In this document: in pieces, positions 1-5,838 of the stretch | Numbering within the stretch: position 1 is the stretch's first letter | Layout of the letters: each line of letters opens with the position of its first letter | Assembly: GCA_900555435.1 (NCBI GenBank) | Contig: USLH01000044.1 | Location: 1-16,521 of the forward strand | Source of the DNA: an uncultured Oscillospiraceae bacterium | GTDB taxonomy: Bacteria > Bacillota > Clostridia > Oscillospirales > Ruminococcaceae | Length of the DNA: 16,521 nucleotides | Direction of reading: 5' to 3' | Program-made: the position numbers and the translations under genes | The notes under the pieces: model-generated | Databases searched by the model: none | Seen by the model: only the letters and a program-made list of their open reading frames with translations | What the model was told of the DNA's origin: nothing

Positions 1-1033
1 CTCCCCTCCTGTAGCCCCACTTCCGGATAATCCATCCGGCAGGCAGCGCCATCAGAAAGTAGGCACCATAGACAGCAGCCTGCGTCAGGGCCGACATTGC
101 CTTGCTGATATGGAACGACTCCTGGAAATGCGGATTCAGCACCTCGAGGATGCCATGGGCAAAGCCCCACATGAAGAAGAGGCTGCTGATGATCAGGCCG
201 TAGCGCTGGACGTTTCCGTAGAAGATGCCGCTCCAGCCGAAAAGGAACTGGGAGGTGCGGGGGTTTCCGAGGATCGCCAGCAGCCCCGGAACCAGCAGTA
301 CTGCGGACAGCAAAAGACCCATCACCGCTTCCAGCGCCAGCAGCAGGAAGGTCCTGAAGCTTAAATAGAAGCCTTTCGGATCGTTCCGGTCGTAGACTGC
401 CCGGACGATGAAATAGATCACGCAGAAGACCACTTCTCCGAAGAAGAAATAGTAGTTGACCACGGCGCAAAGCCCTACCGCAAGGGCGAAAGCCCCCCGG
501 CGCTTATTGATCACGAACTCCTCCATGCCGATCAGCAGCAGGGGAAAGAAGGCGATGACCTCATGGAAGTGGTTGAAGAAGATGTTATAGATGCTGTAGC
601 CGGAAAAAGCGTAGAGCAGCGACCCGATGACCGCATAGTTCCCATTTTTCACGAACCGCCGCAGATAGGCGTAGGAAGTCACCGCCGCCGTCCCGAACTT
701 CAGCATCAGAAGGGGCGCCATCAGATAGGGCACGGCCTTGCTTGGGAACAGCAAGGTCAGCCAGAAGTAAGGGCTCCCCAACAGGTAGAACGCATAGGAG
801 CCCACGAAATTAGCGCCCAGATCTGTGTACCAGTTCCATAAAACGTTTCCCGACCGGATGGCGTCGTGGGTCATTTTGTAAAAGGGGATCTGCTGGACAT
901 TGAAGTCCCCGTAATAGATGAAGTAGCCCTTATCCCAGATCAGGAATGGCAGGAAGAAAAGAAAGCTCGTCAGCAATCCCAATCCGAAGACCTTAGCGTA
1001 TTGACGAAGCGAATTTTTACGGTCGGCGTTCAA
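1..1033 (-). CDS. YfhO-type membrane protein fused in frame to the start of a FucP-type MFS transporter (partial)
   Basis: This reading frame is open from a TTG start at 1033 to the window edge (344 codons, no stop). AGGAGT at 1041-1046 lies 7 nt before the start. Residues 1 to about 281 look like the N-terminal half of YfhO-family polytopic proteins, which run to roughly 850 residues and act in glycosylation of lipoteichoic acid or similar surface polymers. They include the early loop with YYGDFNVQQIPFYK and the later RTSQFLFGWSGIFYGNVQRY. From about residue 283 the text changes to the hallmark start of fucose/glucose-galactose permeases: SLFFMWGFAHGILEVLNPHF, then a second helix ending in GWIIRKWGYRRG. 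I checked the frame across the join: there is no stop or frameshift. YfhO proteins normally continue with a P-rich extracytoplasmic stretch here, not with an MFS helix. Either it is a real fusion or a chimeric contig end; I favour the artefact slightly. Confidence 0.75.
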   Translation of the reverse strand, partial: MNADRKNSLRQYAKVFGLGLLTSFLFFLPFLIWDKGYFIYYGDFNVQQIPFYKMTHDAIRSGNVLWNWYTDLGANFVGSYAFYLLGSPYFWLTLLFPSKAVPYLMAPLLMLKFGTAAVTSYAYLRRFVKNGNYAVIGSLLYAFSGYSIYNIFFNHFHEVIAFFPLLLIGMEEFVINKRRGAFALAVGLCAVVNYYFFFGEVVFCVIYFIVRAVYDRNDPKGFYLSFRTFLLLALEAVMGLLLSAVLLVPGLLAILGNPRTSQFLFGWSGIFYGNVQRYGLIISSLFFMWGFAHGILEVLNPHFQESFHISKAMSALTQAAVYGAYFLMALPAGWIIRKWGYRRG

Positions 1034-1142
1034 TTCGTTCACTCCTATGTTTTGTTTGTCCTGCTTTTAACAGGCGGATCGTTTCATTCCTGAAAACCAT
1101 GCTCTGCACTTTTACGAGAGCAAAAGGTTTTGAGGTTATTAC

Positions 1143-1222
1143 AGCGCATCCGCCCAAAATCTGACGATTTTGGCGAACGGTGAAACCGCCGCAGCTTTGC
1201 CGAAGGCAAAGTCGGATGCGCT
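1143..1222 (-). other. Cloverleaf-like inverted-repeat structure in the YfhO leader
   Basis: A perfect 10-bp stem, AGCGCATCCG (1143-1152) with CGGATGCGCT (1213-1222), encloses three hairpins. They are CCAAAATC/GATTTTGG (1154-1173), CGGT/ACCG (1178-1188) and CTTTGCC/GGCAAAG (1195-1211). In the minus-strand RNA the last is closed by a C(UUCG)G tetraloop, which favours the minus strand as the functional RNA. The fold is a four-way junction. I do not recognise it as a known riboswitch; it may be a dispersed palindromic repeat. Confidence 0.6.
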
Positions 1223-1273
1223 ACAATGTTCTTCAATGTGGGCGGAATGCCCCGTTCTATGCCGGGCACAGAA

Positions 1274-1298
1274 GGCAATTGTTTGAAAAACAATTGCC
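1274..1298 (-). other. Perfect 11-bp hairpin at the leader 5' end
   Basis: GGCAATTGTTT and AAACAATTGCC pair perfectly around a 3-nt loop. If transcription starts near 1301 this hairpin is the very 5' end of the YfhO leader RNA, where it could protect the transcript. No U-run follows, so it is not a terminator. Confidence 0.55.
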
Positions 1299-1307
1299 TT
1301 TGAGGTT

Positions 1308-1336
1308 ATTATACCATACCTTTCCTAATTTTGAAA
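1308..1336 (-). promoter_or_regulatory. Sigma-A promoter for the YfhO-like gene
   Basis: On the minus strand TTTCAA (1331-1336) and a perfect TATAAT (1308-1313) are separated by 17 nt, with TG one base before the -10 (extended -10). Transcription would start near 1301, giving a leader of about 268 nt before the TTG start at 1033. The leader contains the hairpins described separately. Confidence 0.55.
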
Positions 1337-1365
1337 TGGACTTTCTGCATTCTTTTTGGTAAAAT
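1337..1365 (+). promoter_or_regulatory. Probable promoter for yfbR
   Basis: TGGACT (1337-1342), a 17-nt spacer and TAAAAT (1360-1365) lie 31 nt before the start codon. The -35 is weak (4 of 6). It overlaps no part of the divergent YfhO promoter but starts just next to that promoter's -35. Confidence 0.4.
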
Positions 1366-1396
1366 AAAAGAAAAACCATAAAAAGGAAGCGACCGT

Positions 1397-1990
1397 ATGA
1401 ACAACAGCTTTTACGCCCTCGTCCTGCGGATGAAGCACATCGACCGCTGGGGGCTGATGCGCAATACCTTCAGCGACAATCTGGCGGAGCATAGCCTGGA
1501 CACCGCCGTGCTGGCCCACGCTTTGTGCCTCATCGGAAACGAGTATTTCGGGAAGGAGCTGGACGCAGAACGCTGTGCCGTTTTAGCCCTCTTCCACGAT
1601 GCCGGGGAGATCATCACCGGGGATATGCCCACCCCCATCAAGTACCGCAGCGAAGCCCTCCGGAGCCTTTATCGGGAGGTGGAGGAGTCCGCCGAAGCGG
1701 AACTGGTCAGCCGACTCCCTGAAAAACTCCGTCCCCACTACAGCGCCATTTTTTCCATGGAGGAAGACGCCGGCCTGCGCCCTTATGTCAAAGCAGCGGA
1801 CAAGCTCTCCGCCTACATCAAGTGCCTGCAGGAGACCCAGTCGGGGAACCGGGAGTTTTCCCACGCCTTGGCCTGTCAGGAAAAAGCCCTTCGGGAGCTG
1901 CACCTCCCGGAAGTCGATTTCTTCTTTGAAACCTGCATCCCCGCCTTCTCCCAGAACCTGGATGCGGCGTATACGGAGGAGAAAAACTAG
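1397..1990 (+). CDS. yfbR: YfbR-family 5'-deoxynucleotidase (HD domain)
   Basis: Predicted cytoplasmic metal-dependent phosphohydrolase that removes phosphate from deoxyribonucleoside 5'-monophosphates, a step in nucleotide salvage and pool control. It has 197 residues, essentially the length of E. coli YfbR (199). The family signature is easy to read: RW at 17-18 near the substrate pocket, H32 in AEHS, HD at 67-68, E71, GDMPTP with D76, and D135 in the VKAADKLSAYIKC segment. H32, H67, D68 and D135 form the HD metal site in this family. AAGGAAG precedes the start by about 7 nt. The gene stands alone between its own promoter and a convergent zinc-ribbon gene. All key residues are present, so it is probably active. 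Confidence 0.9.
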   Translation: MNNSFYALVLRMKHIDRWGLMRNTFSDNLAEHSLDTAVLAHALCLIGNEYFGKELDAERCAVLALFHDAGEIITGDMPTPIKYRSEALRSLYREVEESAEAELVSRLPEKLRPHYSAIFSMEEDAGLRPYVKAADKLSAYIKCLQETQSGNREFSHALACQEKALRELHLPEVDFFFETCIPAFSQNLDAAYTEEKN

Positions 1991-2090
1991 AATTCTCCGA
2001 AGTTTTCCGGTTACAGCGAGACTTTGAAAAAATGCAGGTGTGTGAAGGCTTAAGGTTTTTCAACACGATTAGAAAAGATTCCGAATATGC

Positions 2091-2120
2091 GAAAAGGGAG
2101 GCAGATTTCTCTGCCTCCCT
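2091..2120 (-). terminator. Terminator of the zinc-ribbon/sigma unit
   Basis: An 11-bp perfect stem (2095-2105 with 2110-2120) has a GAAA (GNRA) loop on the minus strand and is followed by TTTTC. It lies 18 nt after the stop of the minus-strand zinc-ribbon gene. On the plus strand no U-run follows, so termination of yfbR transcripts here would be weaker. The remaining 1991-2090 stretch shows nothing else I can name. Confidence 0.8.
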
Positions 2121-2137
2121 AATAAATCGGGAATGGA

Positions 2138-2416
2138 TTAGCCTTCCTCTTTCATCTTCGCAAAGCACTCGCTGCAGTAAACAGGGCGATCCTCGCGGGG
2201 TTTGAAGGGAACCTTCGCCTCACGGCCGCAGGAAGCGCAAGTAGCGGTGAACATCTCTCTCTGAGCCTTGGTGTTGTTTTTGCGAGCGTTACGGCACTCT
2301 TTGCAGCGCTGGGGCTCGTTCTCGAAGCCTCTCTCTGCGTAGAATTCCTGCTCGCCGGCGGTGAACACGAACTCCTGGCCGCACTCTTTGCACTTCAGGG
2401 TTTTGTCTTGGAACAT
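2138..2416 (-). CDS. Two-site zinc-ribbon protein
   Basis: A 92-residue soluble protein with two zinc sites. The first is CKEC at 9-12 with CKEC at 38-41, enclosing the conserved stretch EFVFTAGEQEFYAERGFENE typical of the 'probable zinc-ribbon' (zf-trcl type) family. The second is CASC at 60-63 with CSEC at 81-84, separated by VPFKPREDRPVY, a pattern common in small Clostridia proteins. GAGGT lies 8 nt before the ATG. Function is unknown; zinc-ribbon proteins often bind nucleic acid or RNA polymerase. It lies downstream of the SigH-like gene in the same direction, with a tRNA-like element in the 121-nt gap, and no terminator is visible between them. It may therefore be cotranscribed with the sigma factor. 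Confidence 0.85.
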   Translation of the reverse strand: MFQDKTLKCKECGQEFVFTAGEQEFYAERGFENEPQRCKECRNARKNNTKAQREMFTATCASCGREAKVPFKPREDRPVYCSECFAKMKEEG

Positions 2417-2448
2417 GATAAAATACCTCGCTTAGGATAAATTTTTTT

Positions 2449-2514
2449 GCCCGCAGACGGATTTGCACCGCCACCTTTGTCTCTGCAACGCTCTGCGATT
2501 AAGCTATTTGGGGC
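2449..2514 (-). ncRNA. Degenerate tRNA-like element
   Basis: On the minus strand these 66 nt read like a shortened tRNA. The acceptor is GCCCCAA against TGCGGGC, with 5 of 7 pairs. The D arm is GCTT/GAGC in the context TAGCTTAATCGCAGAGC. The T arm is GGCGG/CCGTC (one G-U) with loop TGCAAAT. The anticodon arm is reduced: five pairs with one mismatch and a 6-nt loop CAGAGA, and the variable region is only about 2 nt. The D loop lacks GG and the T loop has TG in place of TT. No CCA follows. A working tRNA is unlikely; it is either a tRNA pseudogene or a tRNA mimic in the 3' region of the sigma gene that may be recognised by RNase P or RNase Z. Confidence 0.4.
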
Positions 2515-2526
2515 AGATGATGGAGC

Positions 2527-2545
2527 GGACGTGAAAATCACGCCC
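2527..2545 (-). other. Hairpin overlapping the sigma-gene stop codon
   Basis: GGGCGTGA and TCACGTCC pair (one G-U) around a 3-nt loop. The stop codon of the sigma gene lies in the stem. No U-run follows, so it does not look like a full terminator; it could shield the 3' end of the coding region after processing at the tRNA-like element. Confidence 0.35.
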
Positions 2546-3119
2546 GATGAATGGATTTCAGTTTCCTCCGGACACGCTGCAGAGCATTGTCAACGGACTT
2601 CAGCGAGATATGCAGGGACTCTGCGATGGTGTTCCGATCGCAGCCGCCAAGATGGGAAAAGAGAACCTTCCGCTCTAAGGGGGAGAGTACGTTGTTCACA
2701 TCTCCTAAGACTGCCGCGAAGCTTTCCTTTTCGATGAAGATCTTTTCCGGGGTCAACCCGTCGGAGCTTTCGCCGATCTCATCCAAGGAGATGCTGTTGT
2801 TTAAGATGCCGGCCTTTTTGCTGGAGTTTTTTTCCACAGCCTTCAGCATTCGGTTGCGGATGCAAACCGATGCATATGAGCTGAATTGGGCAGCAGACGC
2901 CAAATCGTATGTCCGAACCGCATCCAAGAAGCCGATGGAACCTTCCTGGATCAAATCATCGGGATCCAGCACACTGCGAAACTGATACGCATAACGGTTA
3001 ATCAAAGGGATATATCTGGACAGCAAAACCGCCGCCGCATCTCCATCTCCCGCCCGATACAGCGCAAGCAGCGCCTGATCCGAACGAGGTTTTGAAGAGT
3101 CGGGGAACGTTTTTTCCAT
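2538..3119 (-). CDS. SigH-like sigma-70 family RNA polymerase sigma factor
   Basis: A 193-residue alternative sigma factor that would direct RNA polymerase to a subset of promoters. Region 2 is visible around 30-105: DLIQEG at 55-60 (core-binding region 2.2), then FSSYASVCIRNRMLKAVEK (2.3-2.4). After a linker with LNNSISLDE, region 4 spans about 147-190: LSPLERKVL, then a helix-turn-helix ending in SVDNALQRVRRKL. That last motif and the LNxSISLD linker are typical of SigH (Spo0H), the stationary-phase and competence/sporulation-entry sigma factor, but other small Clostridia sigma factors share them, so I leave the symbol empty. I chose the ATG at 3119 because AGGTGA lies before it. An in-frame ATG at 3158 would fall inside the promoter -10. 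No anti-sigma gene adjoins it. Confidence 0.85.
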   Translation of the reverse strand: MEKTFPDSSKPRSDQALLALYRAGDGDAAAVLLSRYIPLINRYAYQFRSVLDPDDLIQEGSIGFLDAVRTYDLASAAQFSSYASVCIRNRMLKAVEKNSSKKAGILNNSISLDEIGESSDGLTPEKIFIEKESFAAVLGDVNNVLSPLERKVLFSHLGGCDRNTIAESLHISLKSVDNALQRVRRKLKSIHRA

Positions 3120-3153
3120 GCCAAATGTCACCTGAATTCCATGCGTTAGAAAT

Positions 3154-3182
3154 ATCATACTCTATTTTTTTAAAATTGTCAA
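3154..3182 (-). promoter_or_regulatory. Strong sigma-A promoter of the sigma-factor gene
   Basis: TTGACA (3177-3182), a 17-nt A/T-rich spacer and TATGAT (3154-3159) on the minus strand. Transcription would start near 3147, about 28 nt before the chosen start codon. This fixes the translation start at 3119. Confidence 0.8.
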
Positions 3183-3211
3183 GAGTTTTTATGAGATTTC
3201 TGAAATTTCTC

Positions 3212-3240
3212 TTGATTTCTTTTGGGAAAAATTATATACT
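3212..3240 (+). promoter_or_regulatory. Promoter of the small zinc-ribbon membrane protein
   Basis: TTGATT (3212-3217), 17 nt, TATACT (3235-3240). It is back to back with the sigma-gene promoter; 29 nt separate the two -35 boxes and contain the palindrome GAAATTTC (3202-3209). The roughly 86-nt leader carries a small hairpin, CGGAATC/GATTCCG (3283-3301). Confidence 0.6.
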
Positions 3241-3332
3241 TAGTACAAGCATTATCTTTTTTGATAAAACGTGTATTTTTTACGGAATCCGACCGATTCC
3301 GGCAAATTTCATGGAGAGAAAGGGGACTTTTT

Positions 3333-3599
3333 ATGATATGTCCACACTGCGGTCAGGAAGTAACCGGCGCTTTCTGCAGCCAATGCGGTGCTCCTGCGCC
3401 AAAGCCTGCCGGATTTCAGCAATTTTCCGCCCCGCCGGAGAAACAGGCAAACGACCACAAAGCGATCCTCTGGATCTTTATCATCGGGGCAATCGTATTC
3501 GGAGGGCTGTTCCTGCTGGGATTTCTTGCTACCCTTTTTTCTTCGCTGATCCCCCTGCTTTTGGAAGAGGGGTTCGGGCACTATCTGTCTTATCTGTAA
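3333..3599 (+). CDS. Small zinc-ribbon single-pass membrane protein
   Basis: An 88-residue protein. The first 19 residues form a classic rubredoxin-like knuckle pair, CPHC at 3-6 and CSQC at 15-18, as in the zinc_ribbon_2 family. A proline-rich linker follows (PAPKPAGFQQFSAPP), then one strongly hydrophobic segment at roughly 44-76, long enough for one helix or a tight pair. The zinc knuckle would face the cytoplasm if the charged linker stays inside. AAGGGGA lies about 7 nt before the ATG at 3333; a longer in-frame start at 3222 would lie inside the promoter. Function unknown; such proteins are common orphan genes in Clostridia. It is transcribed alone, divergently from the sigma factor. Confidence 0.8.
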   Translation: MICPHCGQEVTGAFCSQCGAPAPKPAGFQQFSAPPEKQANDHKAILWIFIIGAIVFGGLFLLGFLATLFSSLIPLLLEEGFGHYLSYL

Positions 3600-3601
3600 A
3601 T

Positions 3602-3637
3602 GCAAAGCCGTTTCCCGTCCGGAGGCGGCTTTTTTGC
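3602..3637 (+). terminator. Terminator of the zinc-ribbon membrane gene
   Basis: AAAGCCG (3604-3610) pairs with CGGCTTT (3626-3632), followed by more T residues. The stop codon ends at 3599, so it follows the gene immediately. Confidence 0.8.
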
Positions 3638-3640
3638 AAA

Positions 3641-3670
3641 ATAAAAAGAGGGCGAATCGCTTCACCCTCT
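3641..3670 (-). terminator. Terminator of the GDPD-DUF4434 unit
   Basis: On the minus strand a 10-bp stem (3661-3670 with 3647-3656, one U-G pair) has a GCGA (GNRA) loop and is followed by TTTTTATTTT. It faces the plus-strand terminator just to its left. The gap to the DUF4434 stop (3671-3848) holds no gene; it has a hairpin near 3711-3731 (GCAGTC/GACTGC) and a weak A/T hairpin at 3827-3847 just behind the stop codon. Confidence 0.75.
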
Positions 3671-3848
3671 CAAACATTTACGGAACCGAAAAAGGAGCCA
3701 GTCACACATAGTGCAGTCCTTTCCGGAGACTGCGTAGAAACTCCTGCGCCATATCCGCAGCATTATATGCGTGCCTGTCACAAAGAAAAGTTTTCAAGCA
3801 GAATCACTATACCACATTTCCCCGCAAAAAGCAAGCCTTTTTGCCGCC

Positions 3849-4808
3849 TTATTTTTCCAGCGCCGCCCGGTAATTCATATAATCAGCATAGAGCTTCGCC
3901 GCAGACGGATGGCCGGCAAAAGCGGAAGAGCCGGGCTTGCTGAACAGGCCGGGATACTCATAGATGAGGATCTCCTCCACATAGGGAGAGACCGCCTCCA
4001 GCTGCTTTTGAAGCCGTTCGAAAGGGGCGGGCAGCAGGGCGGAATGGTAGACTTCGCCTTCAAACTGGAACGCCTCCACGTCAGCCCACAGCTTGGAACG
4101 GCCCGCTTTGTCGTGAACCCGCTTCAGTGCTTCATAGAAGCCGGCGCTTTCCTCAACCTTGGTCTTCTGGACGCCGATCTCGTCCTGATATGCAACGAAG
4201 TCGATGTCCAGCCCCTCCAGATCCCGGACGTACGGATCGTCGGCGATGACGTCCCGGGTGCCGTAAGGCCCGATCAGGGTCTTGAAGTGTGCGCCCATCT
4301 TATGGACTTCCGCAGAAGAAAGGTTGACATAATTGACGAACTCCTTGGACATATGGCCGCCGATCCACGTTTCGTCGGGATAGTACCAGCCGTAGAAGCT
4401 CTTGTGATGGCCATAGAGCGCCGCCAGCTCGTTGATAGCCTGGAGCATCCGGGCAAGGATCTTCTTGTCGGTCATATTTTCGATGGGCTTGGTCCAGTCG
4501 CCGTAAAAACCAGTGCCGATGAAAACCTTCAGATCCAGTTTATCCGCTTCGTCCAGCAGGACTTCGATGGGATTGGCACAGCCGATCTTCCATTCGGGAA
4601 AAATATCGGTTTTAAAATACGCCTTGTCGTACAGGGCAGTGGCCATGAGCACCACATATTTGAGCCCCGCTTCCTTCATTTCCCGGAGCTTCAGCCGCCA
4701 CTGCTCCTCGGTAAAGGCGGTGATGGTTTCGTTCCAGTATTTTCCTTCGGCGGTGTTGTGATGCAGGAATTCAAACCAGCTTCCGGTGATGGGTTTGGTG
4801 TAGACCAT
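3849..4808 (-). CDS. DUF4434 domain protein, TIM-barrel glycosidase-like
   Basis: A 319-residue protein without signal peptide or membrane segment, so probably cytoplasmic. The start GSWFEFL, the early WRLKLREMKEAGLKYVVLM strand-helix and FIGTGFYGDW fit DUF4434 proteins, predicted (beta/alpha)8 barrels related to glycoside hydrolases. Acidic residues at barrel strand ends that could be catalytic include the DE in GWYYPDETWIGG (about residues 142-153), the DE in FVAYQDEIG, and the D and E in LWADVEAFQFEGE. Substrate unknown. AGGAGGA precedes the ATG by about 7 nt. It follows the GDPD gene after only 15 nt and shares its promoter and terminator, so the two products probably work on linked steps of sugar- or polyol-phosphate breakdown (inference). 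Confidence 0.75.
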   Translation of the reverse strand: MVYTKPITGSWFEFLHHNTAEGKYWNETITAFTEEQWRLKLREMKEAGLKYVVLMATALYDKAYFKTDIFPEWKIGCANPIEVLLDEADKLDLKVFIGTGFYGDWTKPIENMTDKKILARMLQAINELAALYGHHKSFYGWYYPDETWIGGHMSKEFVNYVNLSSAEVHKMGAHFKTLIGPYGTRDVIADDPYVRDLEGLDIDFVAYQDEIGVQKTKVEESAGFYEALKRVHDKAGRSKLWADVEAFQFEGEVYHSALLPAPFERLQKQLEAVSPYVEEILIYEYPGLFSKPGSSAFAGHPSAAKLYADYMNYRAALEK

Positions 4809-4823
4809 ATGTGCTTCCTCCTC

Positions 4824-5573
4824 TTATTTGCTTTCAGACGCATCCCTCAGCTTCATGCCTAAGGCTGCATCGTCGGTGATGATGGTATCGACGCCCAAAT
4901 CGAGCATCCGGTCGATGTCCGCTTCCTCGTCCGGCGTCCAGACATTGACGGCAATGCCCATGCGATGAGCTTTTTCCACCAGCTCCTCATTCACCAACGG
5001 ATACCACGCATGGAGGGCATCAAAATGATTTGCCGCCGCATAATCCGCCAGATCCGGGATCTTCCAGCCAAGGGTGGAATAATAAAGGGCGCCTACAGGA
5101 ATCTGGGGGTAGCGCTTTTTGATGTTTGCCAAATAGGGATGGTGGAAGGAGGAAATGATGCAGCGATCCTCCATATGGTACTGCCGGAGCAGCTCCACCA
5201 CTCGGTCTTCCACCCCGTTGATGAAGCCCTGAGCCGTTTTCAGCTCTACGTTTAAGATCATGGAATTGCCCTGCATCAGCTCCAGAAGTTCCTCCAGCGT
5301 GGGGACCTTTTCGTCCTTGTATTCTTCGGAATAATAAGCGCCGGCGCTGTGCTTCCGGATCTCCTCAAAGGTGTGGTCGTAGATAGAGCCGCTTAAGCCC
5401 GGCACTGTCCGACCGAACTTGTCGTCGTGGTGGATGATAAGGGATCCGTCCGCAAGGAGGGCCACGTCCGTTTCGATGCCGTCGGCGTGAAGCTCGATGG
5501 CCCGCCGGAAGGCCGCCATTGTATTTTCCGGGCGCTCGGAGCAGGCGCCCCGATGCGCTTGAATTTTCGTCAT
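4824..5573 (-). CDS. Glycerophosphodiester phosphodiesterase
   Basis: A 249-residue GDPD enzyme that splits glycerophosphodiesters into glycerol-3-phosphate and an alcohol, feeding phospholipid or teichoic-acid glycerol back into metabolism. The TIM-barrel signature is intact: HRG at 7-9, PENT at 15-18, E34 and D36 in GIETDV (metal ligands), H49 in IIHHDD (acid/base), the VELK strand further on, and the late VNVWTPDE strand. No signal peptide, so it is cytoplasmic (UgpQ-like rather than secreted GlpQ-like). I chose the ATG at 5573 with GAGG 7 nt upstream; an in-frame ATG at 5606 falls inside the promoter -10. First gene of a two-gene unit with DUF4434. Confidence 0.92.
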   Translation of the reverse strand: MTKIQAHRGACSERPENTMAAFRRAIELHADGIETDVALLADGSLIIHHDDKFGRTVPGLSGSIYDHTFEEIRKHSAGAYYSEEYKDEKVPTLEELLELMQGNSMILNVELKTAQGFINGVEDRVVELLRQYHMEDRCIISSFHHPYLANIKKRYPQIPVGALYYSTLGWKIPDLADYAAANHFDALHAWYPLVNEELVEKAHRMGIAVNVWTPDEEADIDRMLDLGVDTIITDDAALGMKLRDASESK

Positions 5574-5604
5574 ATTTTTGCCTCTTTTCGGTTGCATTTT
5601 CTTC

Positions 5605-5633
5605 ATTATAACGGACTTTTCCTTTCAATACAA
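5605..5633 (-). promoter_or_regulatory. Promoter of the GDPD-DUF4434 unit
   Basis: TTGTAT (5628-5633), 17 nt, perfect TATAAT (5605-5610) on the minus strand. It supports the GDPD start at 5573. To its right an inverted repeat AATGCAG/CTGCATT (5655-5661 with 5674-5680) lies between this promoter and the divergent rpsF promoter. Confidence 0.65.
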
Positions 5634-5723
5634 CAAATCTGCCGAAAAACCGCAAATGCAGACCAGTCTTTTCCTGCATTCCGCCCGCTTGGGGAAAATT
5701 ACCGGAAAAAGGGAGCTTTTTAC

Positions 5724-5752
5724 TTGACAAAGGAAGGCGGGACTGGTATAAT
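5724..5752 (+). promoter_or_regulatory. Consensus sigma-A promoter of rpsF-ssb-rpsR
   Basis: Perfect TTGACA (5724-5729), 17-nt spacer, perfect TATAAT (5747-5752), with TG one base before the -10. Transcription would start near 5759, leaving an 80-nt leader. This strength fits a ribosomal protein operon. Confidence 0.9.
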
Positions 5753-5758
5753 TATTCT

Positions 5759-5838
5759 GTTACTGGCATAAGTCTGTGACGATCCTTGCTCCGGACCCAA
5801 ACGTTTCGGGGCCATATGTCCAAAAGGAGGTGCTTTTA
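5759..5838 (+). promoter_or_regulatory. rpsF leader, possible S6:S18 autoregulatory site
   Basis: The 80-nt leader can fold GGACCC with GGGGCC (one mismatch) around an AAACGTTTC loop near 5794-5814, with GGAC/GTCC as an alternative longer closing stem reaching 5820. An unpaired CCG-containing stretch lies in CTCCGG. Known rpsF leaders in many bacteria bind the S6:S18 complex through a CCG-containing bulge; placement fits, but I cannot confirm the consensus by eye. Confidence 0.35.

Larger units (their letters stand above)
1129..1311. repeat. 13-bp direct repeat bounding a hairpin-rich block
   Basis: TTTGAGGTTATTA occurs at 1129-1141 and again, identical, at 1299-1311. Both copies directly follow a hairpin-forming stretch. 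The 157 nt between them (1142-1298) hold most of the secondary structure of this intergenic region. The arrangement could be a repeated hairpin-plus-tail module, or an insertion flanked by a target duplication. No transposase or terminal inverted repeat typical of an IS is present. Confidence 0.6.

Noticed and set aside
1085..1311. CRISPR array
   Set aside because: The only exact repeat is 13 bp and occurs twice; the rest is made of different palindromes without regular spacing.
2449..2514. Functional tRNA gene
   Set aside because: The anticodon arm is too short, the D loop lacks GG, the T loop deviates and the acceptor has two mismatches.
3092..3943. Plus-strand open frame of 283 codons across several units
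   Set aside because: It runs through two promoters, the small zinc-ribbon gene in another frame and two terminators, so it cannot be a gene.
3771..4862. Plus-strand open frame of 363 codons
   Set aside because: It lies antisense to the DUF4434 gene, whose translation has clear barrel strands, ribosome site and operon context. The antisense product has no recognisable domain and no good ribosome site.
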